Below, piece after piece: positions 35,636 through 45,199 of a DNA stretch of 64,000 nucleotides; the stretch's first letter is position 1, and the number at the start of each line of letters is the position of its first letter. The stretch lies in assembly GCF_013409575.1 (NCBI RefSeq), contig NZ_JACCCY010000004.1, forward strand, positions 248,001 to 312,000. Reading direction: 5' to 3'. The DNA comes from Macellibacteroides fermentans (lineage in GTDB: Bacteria > Bacteroidota > Bacteroidia > Bacteroidales > Tannerellaceae). Below the pieces are notes generated by a model. That model was given only the letters and a program-made list of their open reading frames with translations. It was not told where the DNA came from and did no database searches. The position numbers were made by a program, and so were the translations under genes.

Positions 35636-36556
35636 CTATAATGAAATTGGATTTATTTTATTTGGAAAGCTTACATTGAATCTCATATCTCCTTTTTTAA
35701 GATAACTCCATTGACTGTAGCAATTATCCCACTTATTTTTTTTCTTATATTTAAATACAGATCCATTTTCTAAAACGATTGCCAGCGAATAACCTAATTT
35801 TAAGGCAATTTCAGACATTCTGATTTCTCCTTTTCTAATAAGCAAAAGTTTGTGAGTGATATTTTTACCAGGAAATAATTGACTATTATTCCTTACAATC
35901 TCTTTCATTACATCAATGGTTGTTAATATAAAAAAGCTTTGAATATGAGGTCTGAAATTATTCCTGATCAAAGATTGGTAGCATTTGGTACAATAGGAAG
36001 TCCCCATCATTGCAACGTCCGGATTCTTTTCCATATAGTCAATATAACCATCAATAAAGTTCTCACAATTCGTGTTTACAGAGCTGTTTGATAAGATAAT
36101 GTATTTATTTTCAGAGTCTTTTATGCTTTCAATAAAAGAACTATAGCCGGAAAAATCATACCCGCTGTTTGATACCGGAATTACGGAATTAACATAAGGA
36201 GTTATTTCGTTCAGATGTTTGAATTTTTCAATCTCGGAAACAGACAATGTTATATTAAGTCTATGCTTCCCCGTATAGTTTTTCAGAAATTCAAGCCAGG
36301 GTTTAAGACCACAATTAAACTCTCTACCGGATTTGTGTTTCTTTACCCGGTTTAAATTATAACCACCCCATTCGTGAACCAAAACATCGATTGTGTCGCT
36401 TGTAACAGACAATCTTTCTTTGCCAGTATTTGTATTTATGTTTAAGTTTGAGACCCATTTTTTCAGAATCTCCTTTAACATTAAAAAAGGTAATAATAAA
36501 AATTCAAGACAAATAATTGAATAGAATTTTAATGAATCCTTTGATTTCCTTTTCAT
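35636..36556 (-). CDS. Putative glycosyltransferase, distantly RgpF/rhamnan-synthesis-like
   Basis: A 306-residue protein with an N-terminal hydrophobic stretch (residues 12-28). The middle carries SNSGYDFSGYSSFIESIKDS followed by YIILSNSSVN, resembling the D-x-G-x-Y and NDS-type motifs of RgpF/rhamnan synthesis F proteins. The match is weak and no DxD is clear. A segment near 190-240 (MMGTSYCTKCYQ, IQSFFILTTIDVM) fits the same family. It lies between two GT2 genes with gaps of 3-6 bases, so it should act in the same repeat-unit assembly. Function is an inference from context and partial motifs. Confidence 0.6.
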   Translation of the reverse strand: MKRKSKDSLKFYSIICLEFLLLPFLMLKEILKKWVSNLNINTNTGKERLSVTSDTIDVLVHEWGGYNLNRVKKHKSGREFNCGLKPWLEFLKNYTGKHRLNITLSVSEIEKFKHLNEITPYVNSVIPVSNSGYDFSGYSSFIESIKDSENKYIILSNSSVNTNCENFIDGYIDYMEKNPDVAMMGTSYCTKCYQSLIRNNFRPHIQSFFILTTIDVMKEIVRNNSQLFPGKNITHKLLLIRKGEIRMSEIALKLGYSLAIVLENGSVFKYKKKNKWDNCYSQWSYLKKGDMRFNVSFPNKINPISL

Positions 36557-36559
36557 CCT

Positions 36560-37396
36560 TCAAAAATTCCTTTTTATAGTATATAATACCTTGTAATAGT
36601 AATATTTAGTAACAGGACCATAATTAATGAATTTATGGAATGGGAATAATTCCTGATGTCCTTTTAATGTACTAAATATATGAATCAACTTTTTAATAAA
36701 ATACATTGAAGATATTTCCCTTGCACCAACGACATTTGATAAATGTTGACGATATAGAATCGTTGGAGTTTCGATAGTCGCAATTATTCCATTTTTTGCA
36801 GTGTTGATCGTGACCCACCAATCGTGCATAGGCGCAACGTCAGGCATAGGAAGTGATACATTTTTTGCATGATTATTGAAAATCATAGTACAACCAGTTG
36901 CACAGTTAAATACTCCCAGGTAGTTTACGTTATTGAGTACATCCGGTTTAATCTTAGACCTTTTCCAAAATGATTCATGAATATGATTCAGATTTTCATC
37001 AGTAACTATCAAGTCGGTATGCACTACGACCGGACGATTTGGGTTAGCCGTTTCTTCCGATTTTATTTTGTTTAACGATATTTCAATTTTGTTTTCCAAC
37101 CACACATCGTCTTGATCGCTAAACATATAATAATCAGCTTGTACAGACTCTAGTAAAGTCATAAACCGTCGTTTAGCCCCCAGGTTCTGTGTGCCGGTAT
37201 CTACTTTTACTATATTAGTATAGTTAATTGCATAATAATCTATTATTGTTTTTGTAGAATCTGTAGAACCATCATCTCCGATATATAGAGTCCAATTTAA
37301 ATAAGTCTGTTTAAGTATTGATTCAATCTGATTTTTCAGATATTTCTCTCCATTGTATGTAGCCATAACAATAGCTACCGAGCTCTCACTTGTCAT
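36560..37396 (-). CDS. GT2-family glycosyltransferase
   Basis: A 278-residue GT-A enzyme with VAIVMATYNGEKYLKNQIES at the start, IGDDGSTDST near residue 38 and the catalytic-region motif MFSDQDDVWLENKI near 92. The double acidic DQDD motif and the MHDWWVTI block near residue 195 are usual in rhamnosyl-type transferases of polysaccharide clusters. The gene overlaps the next upstream GT4 gene by 11 bases and is followed after three bases by the RgpF-like gene, so it belongs to the same transcript. Confidence 0.9.
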   Translation of the reverse strand: MTSESSVAIVMATYNGEKYLKNQIESILKQTYLNWTLYIGDDGSTDSTKTIIDYYAINYTNIVKVDTGTQNLGAKRRFMTLLESVQADYYMFSDQDDVWLENKIEISLNKIKSEETANPNRPVVVHTDLIVTDENLNHIHESFWKRSKIKPDVLNNVNYLGVFNCATGCTMIFNNHAKNVSLPMPDVAPMHDWWVTINTAKNGIIATIETPTILYRQHLSNVVGAREISSMYFIKKLIHIFSTLKGHQELFPFHKFINYGPVTKYYYYKVLYTIKRNF

Positions 37397-38504
37397 AGAT
37401 AATTTTATAAACTGAATTTTTGAATGAATTTGTCAGATTCATTTCCTTATACTTTCTGTATGCATTCCTGCCGATTGATTCCCGAAGAGGTTGATCTTCA
37501 AGAATCAATTTCATTTTTTCGAATAATTCTGTTTTACTGCAAGGGTCTATTAATAAACATTCAGTATTGTCTGTCAGAATATCGGCCACACCACTTTCTT
37601 TGGTAATAATGGCAGGAATCTGAAGCGAGATGGCTTCGATTATTACCATACCCCACGATTCATTATAAGAAGGTTGTACCAACACGTCTATTGAAGAATA
37701 GAAAGAAGAAACATCACTGTTGAAATCCTTTATTTCTACATATTGTGAGATATCCAATTGTTTAACCGTCTCTTGTATTTCACTTAACAACGGACCACTT
37801 CCAAAAATTATCAACCTGGTTTTCTTTTCAGAGTATCTTACAATCTTTTCAAAACACTCAATTAATGTAATCAGATTTTTAGATTCAACGAGTGTTCCAA
37901 TATATCCGTAGGTAAAAATATCCGCCTGATGCTTGGTGTAGCCAACAATCTCTTTAGTTGGTGGATTGATAATCGTATAATTCTCAATCTTGCAATTTAG
38001 TTCTTCCTCCCAGCCTGCTAATGCTTTACGAGAAGTAAAAACCATTTTAAACCGGTTATTCAAAAACATTGCTCTATATAGAAATTGAAACGAAGAAGGA
38101 ATAACAGACGTGTTCCTGTTAGGTTGTTCATGGATATGCCAAACAACCTTTCGCCCCGAAATCCAGGCAGCTACAGCCCCGGCAATATTGGCGCTTGTAT
38201 TTACATATACAAGGCCGATGTTTTTCTTTTTTATAATTGAACAAATAAATAAAATGCTGTATAGATTGTAAATCAGACAGCATATTGATTTCACGGTCTT
38301 GTTCCCGATACTTTTAAACGGAAGAATATACTGTTTAAGAATACGCCCTTTTGTAATCTGTTTACTAAAATTATTTGTTTTGGAATAAGGTATCACCAGA
38401 TACTGATTATCAATATCTTTTTTCTCGATTCCGTTAATTGTTGAAATAAGTACACTTTCAGAACCGGTTGCCAGACTAGAATGACTTATATATAAGATGT
38501 TCAT
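37386..38504 (-). CDS. GT4-family glycosyltransferase
   Basis: A 372-residue GT-B enzyme. The N-terminal domain begins with ILYISHSSLATGSESVLIST and carries VVWHIHEQPNRN near residue 122. The C-terminal domain has TYGYIGTLVESKNL near 202, the LIIFGSGPLLSE block near 238, and VLVQPSYNESWGMVIIEAIS near 275, where the ExxxxxxxE pair binds the nucleotide sugar. It is a retaining transferase acting in repeat-unit assembly. It starts six bases after the EpsG-type polymerase gene ends. Confidence 0.9.
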   Translation of the reverse strand: MNILYISHSSLATGSESVLISTINGIEKKDIDNQYLVIPYSKTNNFSKQITKGRILKQYILPFKSIGNKTVKSICCLIYNLYSILFICSIIKKKNIGLVYVNTSANIAGAVAAWISGRKVVWHIHEQPNRNTSVIPSSFQFLYRAMFLNNRFKMVFTSRKALAGWEEELNCKIENYTIINPPTKEIVGYTKHQADIFTYGYIGTLVESKNLITLIECFEKIVRYSEKKTRLIIFGSGPLLSEIQETVKQLDISQYVEIKDFNSDVSSFYSSIDVLVQPSYNESWGMVIIEAISLQIPAIITKESGVADILTDNTECLLIDPCSKTELFEKMKLILEDQPLRESIGRNAYRKYKEMNLTNSFKNSVYKIIYDK

Positions 38505-38510
38505 TTTGTA

Positions 38511-39689
38511 TTATTTATTTTCTTCAAAATCTTTATCGTTTATCTCAAGTCTTTCTTTACCTGTACTCTTTATATCAAACATTTTATAGATAATATAATT
38601 TTGATATGGATTGTATGCAGAGCCTCCGGTTCTCTCTAAAAAGATGTTTCTTGAAGTGGAGAATGAAAAGAGGGTAACGAAAATAAAGATTAGGATCTTA
38701 TTTTTGTAGGTTTCGAATGCTATAAACAAATTCGGTAACAGAATTAATTCAGAAAGAGCGAAATATAATCTAAAGCGATTACTGATATCTACAATCTCAA
38801 AAAATACGGAATATACAAAAGCGTATAATAAAAAAAGGTTGAAAAATATGTTATAATATTTGCTTCCATCATTTTTGCTTCTGGTCAGCATTAATAATGT
38901 AAAAATAATGATATTGATAATAAATCCAATAGAAATGCCTCTTCCAACCAGAGCAGACTCAGCTGTATAGGTTGTTATTTTTGTTGCTACAGGCCCCAGA
39001 AAGAAAGGAAGAACCAGATTTAATGTTGCTTCCATCCACTTAATGTTAAGTAGAAACACTAGATTAATTGAAATAAAGAAAATAATTACTTTATTGCTGG
39101 AGAATCTTTTGTTTATAATCCAATACAGAGGGAGTAAAAGCAGTGCGGTTAAATGGAAAAACGAAGCAGTAACAATTAAAGCAATATACTTAAGCAAGTT
39201 TCTATTTTGAATAAAACGGATTGAAAAAAAGAATATCATTACAGATATTGCTTGTCTTATCGTAACGAAGTCTAAAAAGAAATACAAAACAGAATAGTAA
39301 ATAAGAATACTTGTTTGAGGATAAGTAGAGTAAACAGAGAGGTTTTTAAATAGTAATGTTAAGCATCCGAATGATACAATAAAAAACAACAGCTGAACAT
39401 TGGAAGAGAAAAATTTGGTAATAGAAATCAGAAGCCTGAATCCAATTTCTATCTGATGATTTGCGAATACATGCCCATTCCCTTTGATCACTTCATTTAT
39501 TGGCTCTATGATATCAAATACTTCAGCGTAAGATTGCCAGTCGCCCCCTGTTTCATATCTTAATCCGGCCAGAACAACGAGAATATAATAACTTGCAATA
39601 TAAAGTGTTTTCTTCAGCTTATCATTGGAAGTAAACACTTCATTATACGAAAAAAGCAATAATATCAGGAAAATAAGCAAATAGAGCAT
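38511..39689 (-). CDS. EpsG-family polysaccharide polymerase (Wzy-like)
   Basis: A 392-residue, mostly hydrophobic protein with about ten predicted helices. The family signature LRYETGGDWQSYAEVFDII occurs near residue 43 in the first periplasmic loop, and a DFVTIRQAISVMIFFFSIRF helix near 140 is typical of EpsG. It should join lipid-linked repeat units into polymer at the outer face of the inner membrane, with the Wzx flippase of the same cluster. Base composition is very AT-rich, as usual for horizontally exchanged glycan genes. Confidence 0.88.
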   Translation of the reverse strand: MLYLLIFLILLLFSYNEVFTSNDKLKKTLYIASYYILVVLAGLRYETGGDWQSYAEVFDIIEPINEVIKGNGHVFANHQIEIGFRLLISITKFFSSNVQLLFFIVSFGCLTLLFKNLSVYSTYPQTSILIYYSVLYFFLDFVTIRQAISVMIFFFSIRFIQNRNLLKYIALIVTASFFHLTALLLLPLYWIINKRFSSNKVIIFFISINLVFLLNIKWMEATLNLVLPFFLGPVATKITTYTAESALVGRGISIGFIINIIIFTLLMLTRSKNDGSKYYNIFFNLFLLYAFVYSVFFEIVDISNRFRLYFALSELILLPNLFIAFETYKNKILIFIFVTLFSFSTSRNIFLERTGGSAYNPYQNYIIYKMFDIKSTGKERLEINDKDFEENK

Positions 39690-39696
39690 ATCCTGT

Positions 39697-40428
39697 TTAT
39701 CTTTTCTTGATTAGCTTCATATACATAAAGTATAGACAATACTTCGGTATCCATATATATTTCTTCTCAAGAGCCCTGACTTTGAAATTCTCTTTCATTG
39801 CAAGAATAATATTCTTGTTAGAAATCCCATCTTCTGCCTCGAAATTTGAAATACAACAATTTATCTTGTGGAAAACAGCTCCGGATAAATATAAGTTGTA
39901 GAAAAATTTATAATCTGCGGCTACTTTATAGCTTTCATCGAACAATGCCACTTTTAACAAAGACGATTTTACTAAAGTTGCCGGATGGAATATAGGCATA
40001 TATTTACTGAACGAAGAAAGATCATTATCGCTTTCCTGACAAACCTCCTTATCGGCGTATTGCATGTTAACATTACCATACAAAACATCAATAGCCTTAT
40101 CCGGTATGTTTTTTACAACAGTTTCTATTGCGTCGTTTGAATACAAAGAATCTCCGGAGTTGATAAATAAAATCCATTCTCCTGTTGCCAATCTAACACC
40201 TTTGTTCATCGCATTGTAGATCCCTTTATCTGGTTCACTTACAATTTTGGAAATACGGTCGGCATATTTTTCTATAATGTTAAGCGTTCCATCCGTACTG
40301 GCACCATCTATAACGATATACTCTATATTTTTGTATGACTGAGACAGAACACTTTTTAATGTTGTTTCGATACAACTTACGTTATTGTACACAATTGTAA
40401 TCACAGTTACAATATCGTTCTTTTTCAT
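39697..40428 (-). CDS. GT2-family glycosyltransferase (WcaA-like)
   Basis: A 243-residue GT-A enzyme with VTVITIVYNNVSCIETTLKS at the start and EYIVIDGASTDGTL near residue 34. The characteristic SEPDKGIYNAMNKGVRLATG block sits near 64, ILFINSGDSLYSND near 87, and FHPATLVKSSLL near 145. This is the common family that adds hexose or amino sugar to lipid-linked oligosaccharides. It lies directly upstream of the polymerase gene with a seven-base gap. Confidence 0.9.
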   Translation of the reverse strand: MKKNDIVTVITIVYNNVSCIETTLKSVLSQSYKNIEYIVIDGASTDGTLNIIEKYADRISKIVSEPDKGIYNAMNKGVRLATGEWILFINSGDSLYSNDAIETVVKNIPDKAIDVLYGNVNMQYADKEVCQESDNDLSSFSKYMPIFHPATLVKSSLLKVALFDESYKVAADYKFFYNLYLSGAVFHKINCCISNFEAEDGISNKNIILAMKENFKVRALEKKYIWIPKYCLYFMYMKLIKKR

Positions 40429-41169
40429 TTATCGCTTGTATTTGTATCTAAAATAATTAATAACACTCTTTTTGAGCGTATATAGATTGTTTTTCAAAAT
40501 ATTGTCGCATTTATATTCTATCCCGGTACTGCCGGAATATCCTACAAATTGGGGAAATACCGGAATCGGGATAAAAATATTACCAGACGAAATCCAGTTT
40601 TTAATTGAACTAACCAATAAATGCTCAAAATAGTAGCCAGACGAATCATTTATCTGGTTCATATTGGGAATAAAAAAGGTTGAATAAAAATCAAAACTAG
40701 CAATGATTACCCTTGATTCGGCAATATGTTCGTCTATTACGTCAACCGAAACGCCATTTTTTCTGCCCGCATACAAGAGGTTTGTTATTCCCAGAATGTT
40801 GTTTAAATTCCGAAGAATCAATCTTCCGGTAATTTTTACGATATAATCAGCCTCTTTAATAAAAGAAGAATGCTCCAGGGCATATTTAATAATTTCAGCC
40901 TCACCGTATCCTTTGCCCAATTCCCGTGAGAAGGTATTGCCGGCAAAGGAAAGACACTCCAATCTGTTTTCCGCTATGTATTGTTTATAAGAAGAACTTA
41001 TATCATATAATGTGTTTTCGACAAATACAATTTTTAAATGGCTGTTTTGTAAATAAAAATCCAAAGCTTCAGTATATTGTCTGGTCCGAACTGCAATGTC
41101 CTGAATGGCAGTATAGCTCATCCCATTCGGATTTATACAAGCAGTAAGTAGTATTACAGTCTTATTCAT
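40429..41169 (-). CDS. Protein of unknown function in polysaccharide cluster, probable glycosyltransferase
   Basis: A 246-residue protein abutting the GT2 gene without a gap. Visible blocks are VILLTACINPNGMSYTAIQD at the start, a segment near residue 84 (RELGKGYGEAEIIKYALEHS) and EADYIVKITGRLILRNLN near 106. The YIVKITGR block resembles the sugar-phosphate-near strand of small capsule glycosyltransferases found beside Wzx genes, but no DxD is evident. There are no membrane segments. Context points to sugar transfer or modification of the repeat unit; the family was not recognised with certainty. Confidence 0.6.
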   Translation of the reverse strand: MNKTVILLTACINPNGMSYTAIQDIAVRTRQYTEALDFYLQNSHLKIVFVENTLYDISSSYKQYIAENRLECLSFAGNTFSRELGKGYGEAEIIKYALEHSSFIKEADYIVKITGRLILRNLNNILGITNLLYAGRKNGVSVDVIDEHIAESRVIIASFDFYSTFFIPNMNQINDSSGYYFEHLLVSSIKNWISSGNIFIPIPVFPQFVGYSGSTGIEYKCDNILKNNLYTLKKSVINYFRYKYKR

Positions 41170-41170
41170 A

Positions 41171-42514
41171 TCATTTATTCCAGATTCCTTTTGCTGTTCC
41201 GTTTAAAATGCGGTTGCATTGCAATGGCATCCATATATAATTAAGTAACATAATTAAACACATTGAAATTATAACGCCATTTGAACCTAAAATTTTACCA
41301 AGGATTATAGATAGAGAGATATGTATAACAACCTCTATAGCTGTCAAATAGAATTGAAGCGTAATCTTCCCAAACCCATTGATAATATTACAATATATCC
41401 CATTTTTCATACTAAGTAAGAAGTATACGAAAAGCAGAGAGGTTGTAACAGGGTCGATTTTAATATCTTTTCCCAACCATAATTCATACACGTACGGAGC
41501 AGCAAGCACCAGGATAATAGATATAAAAAAGAAAAGGAGCCATATCTTATTCAGCTTATTTATAATATTTTTAATCCACAAAATATCACCTTTGGTGTAT
41601 GCATCAGCTGAGGCTACCCATATTGGTGAAATGATAATTGTAAATATCATTTGAATTATTCCTGCATATTTAAATGCAATATTATAATACGTAACATCCG
41701 AATTGCCTACTATATGTGCAATGACAAAATTATTAGTCTGATACAACATAATGGCCGTAAGTTGGATGAGGAGAAATTTGGCCCCCAGACTAAACATTCT
41801 TTTTACTAACGTTTTATCATACAGTTTAAAACTTGGAGCAAGATGTCTGCTGGTCTTAAAAAAAATCAGAGCAGTACTTATCGCAATTACTACTACAGGA
41901 GATATTGAAATGCATATTCCATATATAAGTAGTGTAGCTTGATTATCTATTCTGGAGACCGCAAATACCAGTATAAAAGCCAGTAGCTGTCCAAAGGTAG
42001 ATATGATACCTGTAAGCGAAGGCATCTGGAGAGAATCCAGTATTGTACATATCAGATTTAGCCATAATTGAATGAAAAAAAAGCAGACAACACAGGTCAC
42101 CAATACTTTTAATTCTCCTCTCATTGAAATTGGAGAGTTAAGAAAAACATCCCAATTGATATAGTTACTTACAATAATAAAAACAACAATATTAATGCAA
42201 GTAATAATACCCATGGAAAGATAGGCTGTACTGATTGCTTTTCTTGCACCGTTCAGGTCGTTATTAGCAAAGCAACTTGCTAATTGGTTTTTTAGCCCGT
42301 TCCCTAAACCGATGTCAAAAAAGCTCATCCACGACAGTACAGAAGTAAGGGTAAGCCATATTCCATACCGTTCAGTATTTAAGTTGGAAAGTAATAAAGG
42401 GACGAAAGCAAGAGAAATAAGAATGCTAATCCCTTTTACTCCCAAAGAAACTATTACATTCTTTTTGGCTTTGGCAGTACGGGGACTTGAACTTGATAGA
42501 AGTCTCTTAAACAT
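41171..42514 (-). CDS. Wzx-type polysaccharide flippase (MOP superfamily)
   Basis: A 447-residue protein with about 12-14 hydrophobic helices across its length. The amphipathic start (SPRTAKAKKNVIVSLGVKGI) and SFFDIGLGNGLKNQLASCFA near residue 68 are hallmarks of Wzx/RfbX proteins. It moves the undecaprenyl-linked repeat unit to the periplasmic face. It starts directly at the stop of rfbB and leads into the transferase genes, so one transcript probably runs from rfbA to the SDR gene. Confidence 0.92.
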   Translation of the reverse strand: MFKRLLSSSSPRTAKAKKNVIVSLGVKGISILISLAFVPLLLSNLNTERYGIWLTLTSVLSWMSFFDIGLGNGLKNQLASCFANNDLNGARKAISTAYLSMGIITCINIVVFIIVSNYINWDVFLNSPISMRGELKVLVTCVVCFFFIQLWLNLICTILDSLQMPSLTGIISTFGQLLAFILVFAVSRIDNQATLLIYGICISISPVVVIAISTALIFFKTSRHLAPSFKLYDKTLVKRMFSLGAKFLLIQLTAIMLYQTNNFVIAHIVGNSDVTYYNIAFKYAGIIQMIFTIIISPIWVASADAYTKGDILWIKNIINKLNKIWLLFFFISIILVLAAPYVYELWLGKDIKIDPVTTSLLFVYFLLSMKNGIYCNIINGFGKITLQFYLTAIEVVIHISLSIILGKILGSNGVIISMCLIMLLNYIWMPLQCNRILNGTAKGIWNK

Positions 42515-43573
42515 TTATAAGCTCACTTTATACATGCTTTTATAATAATCTTCATACTCTCCGGAGGTGATATTGTCCATCCATGCCTGATTATCCAGGT
42601 ACCATCTAACTGTCTTTTCAATACCTTCCTCGAACTGCAGGCTAGGTTCCCAGCCCAGTTCATTTTTCAGTTTATTTGAATCGATTGCATAACGAAGGTC
42701 GTGCCCGGCACGGTCGGTCACGTAGGTGATAAGCGCTTCCGAAGTTCCCTCTTCGCGTCCCAGCAAGCGGTCTACTGTGCGGATGATAACCTTTATCAGA
42801 TCAATATTTTTCCATTCATTAAAGCCACCGATATTGTATGTATCTGCAATTTTGCCTTTATGAAAAATAACATCAATTGCCCGGGCATGATCTTCCACAT
42901 ATAACCAGTCCCGCACGTTTTCTCCTTTTCCGTAAACAGGAAGAGGCTTATTGTTGCGGATGTTGTTAATAAACAATGGAATCAATTTTTCAGGGAATTG
43001 ATACGGACCGTAATTGTTGGAGCAATTGGTAACCAATGTAGGCATTCCATAGGTGTCATGGAAAGCTCTCACGAAATGGTCGCTCGATGCTTTTGAAGCA
43101 GAGTAGGGTGAGTGCGGATCGTATTTGGTCGTTTCCAGAAAGAACCCTTCATTACTTAAAGAGCCATATACCTCGTCGGTCGAAATATGATAAAACATCT
43201 TATCTTCCCACACCCCGTTCCAGTATTGTCTGGCAGCCTGCAGCAACGACAAGGTACCCATAACATTGGTCTGCGCGAATGTAAACGGATCCTTTATGCT
43301 GCGATCAACATGACTCTCAGCTGCCAGGTGAATAATACCATTCACCTCATATTTTTCAAGCACATTGCAAATCGTTTCAAAATCGCAGATATCCGCTTTT
43401 ACAAATGTATAGTTCGGTCTGCCTTCAATATCTTTCAAGTTGGCCAGATTTCCGGCATAGGTAAGCTTATCCAGATTGATGATGTGATAATCAGGATACT
43501 TGTTAACGAACAAACGAACCACATGCGAACCAATAAAACCGGCACCACCGGTAATTAATATATTTTTATTCAT
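42515..43573 (-). CDS. rfbB: dTDP-glucose 4,6-dehydratase
   Basis: The start is placed at the ATG 43571-43573, giving [20 protein letters not shown], the standard beginning; a longer frame from 43594 would add seven residues absent from the family. The ATG overlaps the rfbC stop codon (8 bases). The NAD motif is GGAGFIG, the catalytic region HISTDEVYGSL near residue 128 and HSPYSASKASSDH near 155. It converts dTDP-glucose to dTDP-4-keto-6-deoxyglucose. About 352 residues, normal length. Confidence 0.95.
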   Translation of the reverse strand: MNKNILITGGAGFIGSHVVRLFVNKYPDYHIINLDKLTYAGNLANLKDIEGRPNYTFVKADICDFETICNVLEKYEVNGIIHLAAESHVDRSIKDPFTFAQTNVMGTLSLLQAARQYWNGVWEDKMFYHISTDEVYGSLSNEGFFLETTKYDPHSPYSASKASSDHFVRAFHDTYGMPTLVTNCSNNYGPYQFPEKLIPLFINNIRNNKPLPVYGKGENVRDWLYVEDHARAIDVIFHKGKIADTYNIGGFNEWKNIDLIKVIIRTVDRLLGREEGTSEALITYVTDRAGHDLRYAIDSNKLKNELGWEPSLQFEEGIEKTVRWYLDNQAWMDNITSGEYEDYYKSMYKVSL

Positions 43574-44138
43574 AAAGATTTTCATTAAAATCAAACAAGT
43601 AATCAGAATCGGCCAAGAACGGATGTTTTTTGTCTTTTTCAGACAACATCACAACAGACGGATCAATTTTCCAGTCAATCCCGATTGCCGGGTCGTTCCA
43701 GGCTATAGCCCCTTCTTCCTGCGGAGCATACAGATTGTCGCATTTGTATTGGAAAACAGCTATTTCGCTCAGCACCACAAATCCGTGGGCAAATCCACGA
43801 GGCACAAACAGCTGACGCTTGTTTTCGTCTGTCAGCTCCACGGCCACATGTTTGCCAAACGTTGGCGAACCTTTACGGATATCCACAGCCACATCCAGCA
43901 CCTTACCGAACACCACCCGTACCAATTTAGACTGCGCATATTTTCCTTTCTGGAAATGCAGTCCCCTTAATACTCCATAGCTTGATTTCGATTCGTTATC
44001 CTGTACAAAGGTTGTTTTACATACCTCCTCTTCAAAACGTGCGGAAGAAAAAGATTCGAAAAAGTAACCGCGTTCGTCACCAAAAACTTTGGGTTCAATA
44101 ATTACAACCCCATCTATCTTTGTTTTAATTACGTTCAT
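43566..44138 (-). CDS. rfbC: dTDP-4-dehydrorhamnose 3,5-epimerase
   Basis: A 190-residue cupin-fold enzyme of normal length. Diagnostic segments are [20 protein letters not shown] near residue 18, [20 protein letters not shown] near 56 with the catalytic His, and [12 protein letters not shown] near 118. It epimerises dTDP-4-keto-6-deoxyglucose toward the L-rhamnose precursor. The reductase RfbD, normally beside it, is not in this cluster. It overlaps rfbA by four bases. Confidence 0.95.
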   Translation of the reverse strand: MNVIKTKIDGVVIIEPKVFGDERGYFFESFSSARFEEEVCKTTFVQDNESKSSYGVLRGLHFQKGKYAQSKLVRVVFGKVLDVAVDIRKGSPTFGKHVAVELTDENKRQLFVPRGFAHGFVVLSEIAVFQYKCDNLYAPQEEGAIAWNDPAIGIDWKIDPSVVMLSEKDKKHPFLADSDYLFDFNENLYE

Positions 44139-45010
44139 TCCTTTATCAATTTAAGCAGGTACTGTCCGTACTGATTTTTTATCATCGGTTGGGCTAGTTC
44201 CCTTAACTTATCATCATTAATCCAACCTTTGCGGTAGGCAATCTCTTCCAGACAGGCTACTTTGAGGCCTTGTCTTTTTTCAATTACTTCTACAAAAGTA
44301 CTTGCTTCGCTTAGTGAATCGTGTGTCCCAGTGTCCAGCCAGGCGAATCCCCGACCCAAAAGTTGTACTTTAAGCTCTCCGTCTTTCAGAAATTCCTGGT
44401 TTACGGTGGTGATTTCCAATTCACCTCTGGCGCTTGGCTTGATGTTCTTAGCCACTTCCACCACCTTGTTGGGGTAGAAGTAGAGCCCTACCACTGCATA
44501 ATTAGACTTAGGTTGAGCCGGTTTCTCTTCAATGCTGAGTACATTTCCAGCTTTATCGAATTCGGCTACTCCGTAACGTTCCGGATCATTAACGTAATAT
44601 CCGAATACGGTAGCCTTATTCTCCTTTTCTGCATTTTGTACGGCTTCACTCAACATTTTGCTGAAGCTTTGTCCGTAAAATATATTATCGCCCAATACCA
44701 AGCAGGCGTTGTCGTTCCCGATAAATGATTCGCCAATGATAAAAGCCTGTGCTAATCCGTCGGGACTGGGTTGCTCGGCATATTCGAATTGTACACCGTA
44801 TTCACTTCCATCTCCTAATAATCGACGGAAGCCGGGCAGATCTTGTGGTGTGGAGATTATCAGTATCTCCCGGATCCCAGCCAGCATTAATACCGAGATA
44901 GGGTAAAAGATCATTGGTTTGTCATACACCGGCAGCAGTTGTTTGCTAACTCCTTTGGTGATAGGGTAGAGGCGTGTGCCGGATCCTCCGGCAAGAACGA
45001 TACCTTTCAT
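44135..45010 (-). CDS. rfbA: Glucose-1-phosphate thymidylyltransferase
   Basis: A 291-residue nucleotidyltransferase with the signature [20 protein letters not shown] at the start and [15 protein letters not shown] near residue 23. VLGDNIFYG lies near 108 and [15 protein letters not shown] near 222. The first step of dTDP-sugar synthesis. It is the first gene of the dTDP-sugar/transferase transcript; the 189-base gap upstream, to the WecA-like gene, has no exact -7 box, with GACCTTTG as the nearest. Confidence 0.95.
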   Translation of the reverse strand: MKGIVLAGGSGTRLYPITKGVSKQLLPVYDKPMIFYPISVLMLAGIREILIISTPQDLPGFRRLLGDGSEYGVQFEYAEQPSPDGLAQAFIIGESFIGNDNACLVLGDNIFYGQSFSKMLSEAVQNAEKENKATVFGYYVNDPERYGVAEFDKAGNVLSIEEKPAQPKSNYAVVGLYFYPNKVVEVAKNIKPSARGELEITTVNQEFLKDGELKVQLLGRGFAWLDTGTHDSLSEASTFVEVIEKRQGLKVACLEEIAYRKGWINDDKLRELAQPMIKNQYGQYLLKLIKE

Positions 45011-45199
45011 TATTATATCTTGATTGTTAGTTACTTGTTTGATCTATTTACTTCACCTTACCCATGCCAAAGGTTCGTCACTCCCATTTGGAGCAACCTT
45101 GCCGGATCTAAGATGTCGTTTCAATTAAAGTGCAAAGGTCTGACTTATTTCCCATCTTTCATAGGAAAAAGTGTCGTTTAAATCTAAATAAAGTCTCTT

